From NCBI GenBank assembly GCA_017307355.1, contig JAFKFG010000029.1, positions 26,031-90,030 of the forward strand: DNA of 64,000 nucleotides. The letters run 5' to 3'. The stretch's first letter is position 1, and every line of letters starts with the position of its first letter. Positions 1 to 8,096 of the stretch are shown piece after piece. A program made the position numbers and the translations under genes. The notes under the pieces were generated by a model. That model had not been told where the DNA came from. It saw only the letters and a program-made list of their open reading frames with translations, and did not search any database. The DNA comes from Alphaproteobacteria bacterium (GTDB lineage: Bacteria; Pseudomonadota; Alphaproteobacteria; Micropepsales; Micropepsaceae).

Positions 1-464
1 AGGCGGTCGAGAAAAAGCTGGGCAGGCCCACGCGGCTCAATAACGATGCCGACGTGCAGGGGCTCGCCGTGGTGCGGGGCAAGGGGCTGGAGCTGGTCTG
101 CACCCTGGGCACGGGCTTCGGCACGGCATGGTTCCGCGACGGCGAATTGATGCCGCATATGGAGCTGGCGCATATGCCGATTCATCACAAGGACGATTTC
201 GACGCCTATATCGGCGAGCGCGAACGCCGCAAGATCGGCGACAAGGAATGGAACAAGCGGGTGAAGCGGCTGATCCCCATCCTTTCCACGGTGATGAATT
301 ACGATCATCTCTATCTGGGGGGTGGCAATTCGCGCCGCATCACCTTCAAGCTGCCCAAGAATGTGTCGCTGGTTTCCAACGATGCGGGCATGGAAGGCGG
401 CGCCTTTGTCTGGCATCCCCATGGACCCCGTAAACATTCCCAAACCGCCAGGAAAAGCCGTTAG
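1..464 (+). CDS. ROK-family / polyphosphate glucokinase-like protein, 3' part
   Basis: The open frame runs in from the left edge, so the N-terminal part is missing. The visible piece begins just before the motif RLNNDADVQGLA, which matches the catalytic Asp region of ROK sugar kinases. A GTGFGTAWFRDGELMP segment follows, typical of the second phosphate-binding loop. No ROK zinc motif is seen, which fits the polyphosphate-glucokinase branch better than classic repressor/kinase ROK proteins. It would phosphorylate glucose in the cytosol using polyphosphate or ATP. The neighbouring trehalose genes suggest it recycles the glucose they release (inference). The stop codon lies in the loop of a hairpin at 451-474. 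Confidence 0.75.
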   Translation, partial: AVEKKLGRPTRLNNDADVQGLAVVRGKGLELVCTLGTGFGTAWFRDGELMPHMELAHMPIHHKDDFDAYIGERERRKIGDKEWNKRVKRLIPILSTVMNYDHLYLGGGNSRRITFKLPKNVSLVSNDAGMEGGAFVWHPHGPRKHSQTARKSR

Positions 465-474
465 CGGCTTTTCC
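451..474 (+). terminator. hairpin spanning the kinase stop codon, probable terminator
   Basis: A perfect 10-bp stem (GGAAAAGCCG / CGGCTTTTCC) has the loop TTAG, which contains the TAG stop of the upstream gene. The descending arm carries four T but no separate U-run follows, so termination is probable rather than certain. It separates the kinase from otsB, which starts 125 bp further on. Confidence 0.5.
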
Positions 475-598
475 GATATGGCCGAATAAGCGGAACCGGA
501 CGCGCCCTTCGCGCGTTAACGGGGACGACCGGGTTTATGGCCCGAGCGTATTTCGACGCACAGCTTTTGAGATAGGACGATATTTTGGACAGGTCAGG

Positions 599-1333
599 AT
601 GACGCCGCCTGTGAAGAAGAACTCTGCTCTTTTTCTCGATATCGACGGCACTTTGCTCGACATGGCGCGCACGCCGGAAGCGGTGGTGGTGCCTGTCGAA
701 TTGCGCTTGACCCTGGTTCGGCTGCATGACGCGCTGGAAGGCGCGCTGGCCTTTGTCAGTGGCCGCTCGCTTACCGCCATCGACCAGCTCTTCATGCCGC
801 TGCGTACCGCGGCGGTGGGATGCCATGGCGCGGAGATGCGTGGCGCCGACGGCGCGCTTCAGATTCTGTCCGGTCCCATCCCCGATCCGGTGCGCGCGAT
901 TTTCCGCAAACTGACACAAGATCACCCCGGCACGCTTCTGGAGGACAAGGTGTATGCCTTGTCGCTGCATTATCGCCTGGCGCCCGAAGCCAAAGCCTCG
1001 CTGGAAGCGGCGATGGCGCAACATGCCCCGATCTTTGCCGGCGCGAATGTCGCCATCCAGCACGGCAAGTCGGTGATCGATGCCCGGATGCGGGGAATCG
1101 ACAAGGGCGCGGGCGTGCGCGCCTTGATGCAGCAAGCGCCGTTCCGCGATCGCGCGCCCGTTTTCGGGGGCGACGACACCACCGACATGGACGTGTTCCA
1201 CATCCTGCCCGAGTTGGGCGGGCACGGTTTTTCGGTGGGGCGCACATTCGAGGGCGCCGATTATGAATTCTCTTCGCCCCGCGCCGTGCGCCAATGGCTG
1301 CACCGGCTGGCGGAAAAAGGCGTGGCGGCATGA
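599..1333 (+). CDS. otsB: trehalose-6-phosphate phosphatase
   Basis: This 244-residue HAD-superfamily protein dephosphorylates trehalose-6-phosphate to trehalose in the cytosol. The nucleophile motif LFLDIDGTLLD is at residues 12-22, a VSGRSL segment around residue 54, and the late acidic motif GDDTTD near residue 191, as in OtsB. An AGGTCAGG stretch lies directly before the ATG. Its last four bases (ATGA) overlap the start of the GH15 gene, and otsA follows, so the three genes form one translationally coupled unit. Confidence 0.93.
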   Translation: MTPPVKKNSALFLDIDGTLLDMARTPEAVVVPVELRLTLVRLHDALEGALAFVSGRSLTAIDQLFMPLRTAAVGCHGAEMRGADGALQILSGPIPDPVRAIFRKLTQDHPGTLLEDKVYALSLHYRLAPEAKASLEAAMAQHAPIFAGANVAIQHGKSVIDARMRGIDKGAGVRALMQQAPFRDRAPVFGGDDTTDMDVFHILPELGGHGFSVGRTFEGADYEFSSPRAVRQWLHRLAEKGVAA

Positions 1334-3123
1334 GCAAGCCTCAGCCGCTCGATCTGGCCGTCATCGGCAATGGCCGCACCGCCGCCCTGGTGGATCGCCA
1401 TGCGCGCATCGTGTGGTGGTGCTTTCCCCGCTTCGACGGGGACCCTTTCTTCTGCCGCCTGATCGCGGGCGACGAGGAGAAAGGCTTTTGCGATGTGGTG
1501 CTGGATGGAATGGTCCACAGCGCTTCGCAATATGAGCGCAACACCGCCACGGTGATCACATTGCTGACGGCAAAGGACGGATCGGCCGTGCGCATCACCG
1601 ATTTCGCGCCCCGTTTCCGCAATTTCGACCGCATCATGCGCCCACCCCAACTGATGCGGCGGATCGAGCCGGTGGCGGGCATGCCCCGCGTCACCATTCG
1701 CGTGCGCCCCACCCAGGATTACGGCAAGCCGATGCGGCGCCGGGTGGCGGGCTCCAATCACATTCCCTATGGCGAACCGGCCCTGGTTCGCCTCACCACC
1801 GACGCGCCGCTGTCCTATATCGAGGAGGAAACCCCGTTCGCGCTCACCCGCGCCGTCCATCTGGTGCTGGGCGCGGACGAGCCTTTCACCGCCGATCCGG
1901 CGACCACGACGCGCGAGTTTCTGGACCGCACCAATGATTATTGGCGCGAATGGGCGCGGCGGCTTTCGATTCCCTATGAATGGCAGGACGCCACCATCCG
2001 GGCCGCCATCACGCTCAAGCTTTCCAACTTCGAGGAAACCGGCGGGATCGTGGCCGCGCTGACCACGTCGCTGCCCGAAGCGCCCAATTCGGGGCGCACC
2101 TGGGATTACCGCTATTGCTGGCTGCGCGACGCCTATTTCGTGGTGCGGGCGCTCAATCGCATCGGCGCCACAAAGACGATGGAAGATTTCATCGCCTTCG
2201 TCTTCTCCATCGTGGGCGAGGAAGAAGTCTTGAAGCCGGTCTATGGCATCGTGCCGTCGCGCGATTTGAGCGAATGGATCGCCCCCGACCTCAAAGGGTT
2301 CGAAGGCAATGGCCCGGTCCGCATCGGCAATGCCGCGGTGGACCAGATACAGCACGATGCCTATGGCAGCGTGATCCTCTCCGCCGTGCCGATGTTCTTT
2401 GACAAGCGGCTGCCGCGCCCGGGCGGCGAGCCCTTGTTCCGGCTGGTGGAGAAGATGGCGCGGCAATGCGCGGCGCTGGCGCTGGAGCCGGATGCCGGCA
2501 TCTGGGAATATCGGGGGCGCAAGCGCATCCACACCCATTCGGCAGCGATGTGCTGGGCCGGCCTGTCGCGCGCGGGCGCCATCGCCGCCAGGCTGGGATT
2601 TTCCGACCGCGCGGGGCATTGGAACGAGCTGGCCGACAAGGTGGGCGGCGTGATCCTGGAACGCTGCTGGAATCCCAAGCGGGGCGCCTTCACCGCCGCC
2701 GCCGCCACCGAAGACATGGATGCCAGCGTTCTCCTCCTGCCCGAACTGGGATTGCTGGATTCGCAGGATCCCCGCTTCGCCTCCACCGTGGCAGCCATCG
2801 AGCAGGATCTGGTGCGGGGCCGCCATGTGTTGCGCTATGCCGCCGAAGACGATTTCGGCCTGCCGGAATCCGAATTCCTGGTCTGCCGCTTCTGGTTGAT
2901 CGACGCGCTATGCCTTTTGGGCCGGGCCGAGGAAGCGCGCGCGCGCTTCAAGGACGCGCTGGCCCTGCGCAATCATTACGGATTGTTCGCCGAGGATATC
3001 GATCCCAGGACCGGTACCTTGTGGGGCAATTTTCCCCAGACCTATTCCATGGCCGGGCTGATCCTGAGCGCGATGCGGCTGAGCATGAGTTGGGAGGAAC
3101 GCTATTGGCACGCGTCTTCATAA
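1330..3123 (+). CDS. glycoside hydrolase family 15 protein (glucoamylase/trehalase-like)
   Basis: This cytosolic protein of 597 residues has no signal peptide. An N-terminal beta domain opens with DLAVIGNGRTAALVD. The catalytic (alpha/alpha)6 barrel carries the family signature WDYRYCWLRDA near residue 260 and a late DASVLLLPELGLL segment. The ATG at 1330 overlaps the otsB stop, which fixes the start. GH15 members hydrolyse terminal alpha-glucosides, and one bacterial subgroup acts on trehalose. Its place between otsB and otsA suggests trehalose turnover or a related oligosaccharide (inference). The last 19 bases overlap otsA. Confidence 0.88.
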   Translation: MSKPQPLDLAVIGNGRTAALVDRHARIVWWCFPRFDGDPFFCRLIAGDEEKGFCDVVLDGMVHSASQYERNTATVITLLTAKDGSAVRITDFAPRFRNFDRIMRPPQLMRRIEPVAGMPRVTIRVRPTQDYGKPMRRRVAGSNHIPYGEPALVRLTTDAPLSYIEEETPFALTRAVHLVLGADEPFTADPATTTREFLDRTNDYWREWARRLSIPYEWQDATIRAAITLKLSNFEETGGIVAALTTSLPEAPNSGRTWDYRYCWLRDAYFVVRALNRIGATKTMEDFIAFVFSIVGEEEVLKPVYGIVPSRDLSEWIAPDLKGFEGNGPVRIGNAAVDQIQHDAYGSVILSAVPMFFDKRLPRPGGEPLFRLVEKMARQCAALALEPDAGIWEYRGRKRIHTHSAAMCWAGLSRAGAIAARLGFSDRAGHWNELADKVGGVILERCWNPKRGAFTAAAATEDMDASVLLLPELGLLDSQDPRFASTVAAIEQDLVRGRHVLRYAAEDDFGLPESEFLVCRFWLIDALCLLGRAEEARARFKDALALRNHYGLFAEDIDPRTGTLWGNFPQTYSMAGLILSAMRLSMSWEERYWHASS

Positions 3124-4535
3124 TCTCCAACCGCGTCGCCATGCCGGATTCCGGGCTTCATGCCGGCGGTCTGGAAGTGGTGCTGAAGGCGACGCTGAAG
3201 AACCATCCTTGCGTCTGGATGGGTTGGTCCGGCGAAACCCGGCCCCAACCGCGCGTGCGCACCCTGCACAAGGGCAGCAACACCTATATCGTCAGCGACC
3301 TGACGGAAGAGGATTTCGACGAATATTATAACGGCTTTGCCAATCGCGTGCTGTGGCCGATCCTGCATTACCGCCTGGACCTGGCGGAGTTCTCGCGCCG
3401 GGATCTGTCGGGCTATCTGAGGGTCAATGAACATTTCGCCGACGAGCTGGCCAAGGTGCTCAAGCCCGACGACGTCGTCTGGGTGCATGACTATCATTTG
3501 ATCCCGCTGGCCAAGGCGCTGCGCGAGCGCAATCTGCAGAACCGGGTGGGATTCTTCCTCCACATTCCCATGCCGCCGCCCGAGATCATCACCGCGATGC
3601 CCAATCACGAGCGGTTGATCCCGTCGCTGTGTCATTACGACCTGGTGGGATTCCAGACCGACAATGATGCGGCCAATTTCGCCCGTTATCTCGCCAACGA
3701 GCTTGGCACGCCCGCCCATATCTCGCGGCGGCTGGGGACCGGCGAGCGGGTGATGCGCATCGGCACCTTTCCGGTCGGGATCGAGCCGCGTGGCTTTGCC
3801 CGTCTGGCGCGCCGCGCGGTGAAATCCGAACTGGTCCGCAAGGTGATCAAAAGCATCCCCGGCACCTTGATGATCGGGGTGGATCGGCTGGACTATTCCA
3901 AGGGCATCGCACTAAGGCTGGAAGCTTATGAACGGTTCCTGGCCGCCAATCCCGCCTGGCACGGCAAGATCACCTATCTGCAGATCACGCCCAAGAGCCG
4001 GTCCCAGATCAAGGAATATTCCGAAATGGAGGGCGCGGTGAATGCCACCGCGGGCCGCATCAACGGCACCTTTTCCGACGCCTCCTGGACACCCATGCGC
4101 TACGTCAACCGGCCCTATAGCCGCACGGCCTTGTCGGGCCTTTATCGGGGCGCGCGGGTGGCGCTGGTGACGCCGCTGCGCGACGGCATGAATCTGGTGG
4201 CCAAGGAGTATGTCGCGGCCCAGGATGCCGCCGATCCCGGCGTGCTGATCCTGTCGCGTTTCGCGGGCGCGGCGGCGGAATTCCGGGAAGGGGCGCTTCT
4301 GGTCAATCCTTACGATCCCGATGCGGTGGCGGCTGCCATCGCCAGCGCCATGGCGATGCCGCTGGCGGAGCGCAAATCCCGCCACAACGCTTTGTTCGCG
4401 GCGCTGCTGCGCAACGACATCTCCAAATGGGGCGACAAATTCCTGTCCGCCCTGATGGGCACCAAGGAATTCCAGCTCAAGGATGGGGCGCCCGCGTCAC
4501 GCACCAAATTTCAAGACATCTCCACCCGTCATTGA
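3105..4535 (+). CDS. otsA: alpha,alpha-trehalose-phosphate synthase (UDP-forming)
   Basis: This GT20 glycosyltransferase of 476 residues joins UDP-glucose and glucose-6-phosphate to give trehalose-6-phosphate. Signature stretches are ARVFIISNRVA at the N terminus, VWVHDYHLIPLAKALRE, GVDRLDYSKGI, and RDGMNLVAKEYVA. The start is a TTG at 3105 inside the end of the GH15 gene. It is supported by GGGAGGA at 3092-3098 with a 6-nt spacer, and no ATG is available at the right place. It ends by overlapping the stop of the convergent copD gene by 7 bp. Confidence 0.95.
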   Translation: MARVFIISNRVAMPDSGLHAGGLEVVLKATLKNHPCVWMGWSGETRPQPRVRTLHKGSNTYIVSDLTEEDFDEYYNGFANRVLWPILHYRLDLAEFSRRDLSGYLRVNEHFADELAKVLKPDDVVWVHDYHLIPLAKALRERNLQNRVGFFLHIPMPPPEIITAMPNHERLIPSLCHYDLVGFQTDNDAANFARYLANELGTPAHISRRLGTGERVMRIGTFPVGIEPRGFARLARRAVKSELVRKVIKSIPGTLMIGVDRLDYSKGIALRLEAYERFLAANPAWHGKITYLQITPKSRSQIKEYSEMEGAVNATAGRINGTFSDASWTPMRYVNRPYSRTALSGLYRGARVALVTPLRDGMNLVAKEYVAAQDAADPGVLILSRFAGAAAEFREGALLVNPYDPDAVAAAIASAMAMPLAERKSRHNALFAALLRNDISKWGDKFLSALMGTKEFQLKDGAPASRTKFQDISTRH

Positions 4536-5350
4536 AGCGTGGGCGGCAGCGCGGCCAGGGTCATCGCCAGGCCGATCACGCCGATGCCCAGGCCCAATTC
4601 CCAGATCACATGCTTTCGCAGGCGGACGGCATTGTCGTCGCGGTCGAGGCGGGGCAGCAGGCGATATTGATTGACCAGCGCCAGGCCGATCATCGCCGTC
4701 ACCAACAAAAGCTTGACGCCCAGCACCAGAAGATAGGCCGGCGCATCATGGCCGGGCGTGCCCAAGAGGACCATGCTGGCATTGGTCATGCCCGTCATCA
4801 CCAGCAGCGCCACCGCGATCATGCCCCATTCCGCGAAGATGGAAATCGCCAGTCCCAGCCGCGGCGCCGCGGCGCGCTGCGCCAGGAGGGACGCCAGCAC
4901 GCAAAGGCCGCCGATCCAGTAACCGCCCGTGAGCAGATGCAGCCCATCGCTGATGGTGCCGATGATCCGGAAGTCGAACGGGCTGGCCTCGGCGGCATGA
5001 CTGGAGATCGCGATCAGGATGAGGGCCATGCCGGAAAGAAGCGCGGTGGGCCGGACTTTGCTCCGCCACACCGCAAGCGGCAGGGCCAAGAGCAGAAGAA
5101 GGCGGGGAATGAACAATTGAATGAACAGGGCGGTGCCGGGCTTGCCGGCGACAAGCGTCAAAGCGAGCCATGCCGGCGCGGACAGCAAGGCCGCCAGCGC
5201 CGCCCCACGGCGGCCCAGCATCAGGATGCGGCTTTCCAACGCCAATTCGGGCACCTTGGCGCTCAGTAGGGCCAGCAGGCAGGCGCTGCCGAACAGCGCC
5301 ATCAGGCTTCCCTCGTGCAGCAGGCGCACGAAAACCGTCAGGGCGGTCAT
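4529..5350 (-). CDS. copD: copper resistance protein D family membrane protein
   Basis: A 273-residue polytopic inner-membrane protein with about eight hydrophobic segments and the CopD-type stretch GTISDGLHLLTGGYWIGGL, where the His and Trp are characteristic. CopD homologues work with periplasmic CopC to move copper into the cytoplasm. It starts inside the copC stop (ATGA overlap at 5347-5350), so the two are co-translated. Confidence 0.87.
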   Translation of the reverse strand: MTALTVFVRLLHEGSLMALFGSACLLALLSAKVPELALESRILMLGRRGAALAALLSAPAWLALTLVAGKPGTALFIQLFIPRLLLLLALPLAVWRSKVRPTALLSGMALILIAISSHAAEASPFDFRIIGTISDGLHLLTGGYWIGGLCVLASLLAQRAAAPRLGLAISIFAEWGMIAVALLVMTGMTNASMVLLGTPGHDAPAYLLVLGVKLLLVTAMIGLALVNQYRLLPRLDRDDNAVRLRKHVIWELGLGIGVIGLAMTLAALPPTLQ

Positions 5351-5688
5351 GGCCGGACAGTGAAGTGGATGCGGCCTTCCAGGCGCTTGCCTTCATGGCC
5401 GGCGGAATGCCAGCTCACCACATAGCGGCCAGGCTCCAGCCGTTCCGGCCTGATCGTGATCAGCTTGCCGCTGACCTTGACCGGCTCGCCATTGAGATTG
5501 CGGCCGTCCTTGTCCAGCAGCAGCGCGCCGGAGAAGGCGGGCTCCAACGCTTCGCTGAAGGTCAGGACGATGCGATGCGGCGATTTCACTTTCGTGCCAT
5601 TGGCGGGATTGGATTTGATCAGCCGCGCATTGGCCAAGGCGGGCGACGCGATCAAGCAAAGCATCGCGACGCATGACAGAAATTTCAT
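5347..5688 (-). CDS. copC: CopC-like periplasmic protein
   Basis: A 113-residue periplasmic protein with a signal peptide ending in SPALA and a beta-sandwich of CopC type (RLIKSNPANGTKV, IVLTFSEALEPAFSGALL, GRIHFTVRP). In classical CopC the mature N-terminal residue is His and a C-terminal DGH supplies further copper ligands. Here the mature protein appears to begin with Asn and the C-terminal site reads SWHSAGHEGKRLEG, so the usual Cu(II) site is altered. The ATG at 5688 is preferred to an in-frame GTG three bases earlier. It is coupled to copD. Confidence 0.85.
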   Translation of the reverse strand: MKFLSCVAMLCLIASPALANARLIKSNPANGTKVKSPHRIVLTFSEALEPAFSGALLLDKDGRNLNGEPVKVSGKLITIRPERLEPGRYVVSWHSAGHEGKRLEGRIHFTVRP

Positions 5689-5758
5689 CACCGGATGTCC
5701 GAAACAGCCCGCTCCTTCTAGACCCGGAGCGGGCCGCCCGCCAGCGCATTCCCGCCCG

Positions 5759-6448
5759 TCAAGCCGCGTCGTGGAAGATGATGCCGGTGGTGTAGCGCGC
5801 CCCTTGCGTCAGGGCGCTGACGCCATGGCGGTGATTGACGGTGTAGGTGCCCCGGCTGCCTTTGACGGGACGCTTGTGCACGGCAAACACCACGCCGTCG
5901 CCCAAGGTCAGGGGCACCACGCTGGGGCGCGATTGCATGCGGGGGCGCTGCTCGGTCATCACGAATTCGCCGCCCGAGAAATCGTCGCCCGGCTGGGACA
6001 GCAGGATCGCCACCTGCAAGGGAAAGACATGCTCGCCGTAGAGATCCTGGTGCAGGCAATTATAGTCGCCGGGCCCGTATTTCAGCAGCAGGGGCGTGGG
6101 CCTCAGCTGTCCGGCCTGGTGGCAGCGGTCGAGAAAATCCCGATGGCGTTCGGGATAGCGGATCTCCTCGTCGCGCCTCTCGGCCCAGCGATTGGCGATG
6201 GGCGCCAGATGCTCATAGAGCGCGGGCCGCAGCGTCGCGATCGGGTCGGGCAGGGGATAGGAGAAATATTTATACTCTCCTCGTCCGAACCCGTGCCGCG
6301 CCATGATCACATGGCTGCGAAAGATTTCCTTTTCATAAAGCCCCCGCAGGCGTGCCGCCGCCGAAGCATCGATCAGCTTCGGCAGCAGCGCCCAGCCCTG
6401 GGCGTCCAGTGCGGCGGCGGCGCCGGCCCAATCCTGTTCCAGTTTCAT
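5759..6448 (-). CDS. 2OG-Fe(II) oxygenase of the DNA-repair-associated type (PF09859-like)
   Basis: A 229-residue cytosolic protein with the iron facial triad H-x-D (LHQDLYGE) and a distal His in VNHRHGVSAL, followed by a basic region for 2-oxoglutarate. The overall pattern (FGRGEYKYFSYPLP, LLLKYGPGDYNCLHQD, SGGEFVMTEQRPRMQSR) matches the family described as an oxygenase acting on damaged DNA. It starts 6 bp after the ada stop, so it is probably co-transcribed with ada and part of the alkylation response. Its exact substrate is not determined by sequence. Confidence 0.83.
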   Translation of the reverse strand: MKLEQDWAGAAAALDAQGWALLPKLIDASAAARLRGLYEKEIFRSHVIMARHGFGRGEYKYFSYPLPDPIATLRPALYEHLAPIANRWAERRDEEIRYPERHRDFLDRCHQAGQLRPTPLLLKYGPGDYNCLHQDLYGEHVFPLQVAILLSQPGDDFSGGEFVMTEQRPRMQSRPSVVPLTLGDGVVFAVHKRPVKGSRGTYTVNHRHGVSALTQGARYTTGIIFHDAA

Positions 6449-6454
6449 GATCGA

Positions 6455-7531
6455 TCAGGCCGCTTCTTCGCGCGCCAGCAATTCCTGCTTGCGCGCCACG
6501 CCCCAGGCATAGCCGGAGAGGCCGCCATCGGTCTTCACCACCCGGTGACAGGGAATGGCGATGGCCAGATTGTTGGCGGCACAAGCCTGCGCCACCGCGC
6601 GCACCGCGCTGGGCTTGCCGATCTTTTTGGCGATTTGCGCATAGCTGGCGGTCTTGCCGGCCGGGATGGTGGTGAGCGCTTTCCACACGCGCTGCTGGAA
6701 CGCGGTGCCGCGAATGTCCAGCGGCAGGTCGAGGTCCTTGCGGGGACGCTCGACCAGGCCCACCACTTTGGCCACCAGCTTTTCGAATTTGGCGTCGCCG
6801 CCCACCAGGCGTGCCCGGGTGAAACGGTCCTGCAGATCCCGCAGCAGCTTTTCCGGATTGTCGCCCATCAGGATGGCGCAGACGCCTTTCTCACTGGCCG
6901 CCACCAGCAGCGCGCCCAAGGATGTTTCGGCGATGGCGAAGCGGATTTCCTCGTCCACGCCGCCGGCGCGATACCGGCTGGGGGTCATGCCCAGCAGCGA
7001 TTTCGACTTCTCGTAAAAGCGGCTGCCCGAATTATAGCCCGCGTCATAGATCGCCTGGGTGACGCTGGCGCTTTGCGTGAGGCCATCGCGCACCTTCTTG
7101 CCGCGATGGGCGGCGGCATAGTCCTTGGGCGTCAGGCCCGTCACCGCCTTGAAGACGCGATGGAAGTGATGCGGGCTGAGGCCGGCGCGCCGGGCCAGGC
7201 TGGTCAGCGACGGTGTTTCCTCGCTGGCGGCGATGCGGCGGGCCGCTTCGGCCACTTTGGCGGCATGGGGCGCCTCGCAGCCCAGGTCGGGTTTGCAGCG
7301 CTTGCAGGCACGGAAGCCTTCCGCCTGTGCCGCCGCGGGGGTGGCGTGAAACCGGACATTGGCGGGATTGGCCAGCCGCGCCGCGCAGGACGGGCGGCAA
7401 TAGACCCCGGTGGATTTGACCGAATAGACGAATTGGCCGTCGCTGGCGGTGTCGCGGGCCATCACTTTGGCCCAGCGGGGGTCGGCTTCGGTCGCGGCCT
7501 TCGCCAGCATGCGGTTTTTGGAATTCTTCAT
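6455..7531 (-). CDS. ada: bifunctional transcriptional regulator / O6-methylguanine-DNA methyltransferase
   Basis: This 358-residue protein has all Ada modules. The N-terminal zinc methyl-acceptor domain carries four Cys (GVYCRPSC at 45/49 and FRACKRCKP at 76/79). An AraC-type helix-turn-helix follows (LTSLARRAGLSPHHFHRVFK). The C-terminal alkyltransferase carries the active-site motif IPCHRVV and SGYAWG. It directly reverses methyl damage and activates its own regulon when methylated. A GGAG sits 9 nt before the ATG, and an inverted repeat (7542-7565) lies just upstream. The downstream partner is the 2OG oxygenase. Confidence 0.95.
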   Translation of the reverse strand: MKNSKNRMLAKAATEADPRWAKVMARDTASDGQFVYSVKSTGVYCRPSCAARLANPANVRFHATPAAAQAEGFRACKRCKPDLGCEAPHAAKVAEAARRIAASEETPSLTSLARRAGLSPHHFHRVFKAVTGLTPKDYAAAHRGKKVRDGLTQSASVTQAIYDAGYNSGSRFYEKSKSLLGMTPSRYRAGGVDEEIRFAIAETSLGALLVAASEKGVCAILMGDNPEKLLRDLQDRFTRARLVGGDAKFEKLVAKVVGLVERPRKDLDLPLDIRGTAFQQRVWKALTTIPAGKTASYAQIAKKIGKPSAVRAVAQACAANNLAIAIPCHRVVKTDGGLSGYAWGVARKQELLAREEAA

Positions 7532-7541
7532 CTCGGATACT

Positions 7542-7565
7542 CCAGATCATCTGAAACCAATCTGG
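7542..7565 (-). promoter_or_regulatory. inverted repeat upstream of ada
   Basis: CCAGAT and ATCTGG are separated by 12 bp, 10-34 bp upstream of the ada start. The position would suit an operator or activator site for Ada itself. This is inference from position and symmetry only. Confidence 0.35.
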
Positions 7566-7601
7566 CAGGAGGGGCGGGGCCTCACACTCCGCCGCTTGCG
7601 G

Positions 7602-7955
7602 TCAAATCGGGCCCTTGAAGGCCCGCCAGGCCAGAAGCGCCCAGCCGGCGATGAAACAGAGCCCGCCGATGGGCGTGATCGCCCCCAATATGGGGATCCC
7701 GGTCAGGGCCAGCAAATAGAGCGAGCCGGAAAAAAGAACGATGCCGCCCATGAAGGCGATAGCGGCGCGGTGTGCCGGAACCAGGGCCGCCAGCGCCATC
7801 GCCAGGGCATGATACATGTGATACCGCGCGCCGGTTTCGAACACCGCCAGGGAATCGGCGCTGAGGCGGGCCTTGAGGCCATGCGCCGCGAACGCACCGG
7901 CCATGACCGCCAGTGCCCCGTTGATCGCCGCAATTCCGAGCCAATTTCTGTTCAT
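7602..7955 (-). CDS. DUF423 family small membrane protein
   Basis: A 117-residue protein with four predicted membrane helices. The DUF423 pattern is clear: GALAVMAGAFAAHGLKARL at the N terminus, YHMYHALAMAL, FSGSLYLLALTG, and GAITPIGGLCFIAGW. The function of this family (YgdD-like) is unknown. The ATG at 7955 gives the standard family length. Longer upstream in-frame extensions run into a dispersed repeat and were not used. Confidence 0.88.
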   Translation of the reverse strand: MNRNWLGIAAINGALAVMAGAFAAHGLKARLSADSLAVFETGARYHMYHALAMALAALVPAHRAAIAFMGGIVLFSGSLYLLALTGIPILGAITPIGGLCFIAGWALLAWRAFKGPI

Positions 7956-8006
7956 GTGCAATAATAGACAAAGCAGGGTTAGCTGCGATAGGGCGGCGCA
8001 CACGGA

Positions 8007-8088
8007 CTTTCTTCCCCCGCGCGGCAAAGCCGCTGGCGGGGGAAGATGTCCGGTAGCGGGCTTGCCCGCGTGCCGCACAGATGGGGGT
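8007..8088 (+). repeat. two-hairpin dispersed repeat, copy 1
   Basis: The copy contains CTTCCCCCGC paired with GCGGGGGAAG around an inner stem GCGGC/GCCGC with loop AAA, then a second hairpin built on GCGGGC/GCCCGC, and ends in CAGATGGGGG. It is homologous to copies at 17761, 24603, 51857 and 61921. This is the one copy whose CCCCCATCTG end faces a gene start (the TTG at 8097) instead of a stop codon. Confidence 0.8.
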
Positions 8089-8096
8089 AAAGAAAC

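Noticed and set aside
5456..7618. A 720-codon open frame on the plus strand
   Set aside because: It lies antisense to copC, the 2OG oxygenase and ada, all of which have clear motifs. It is a GC-rich shadow without recognisable domains.
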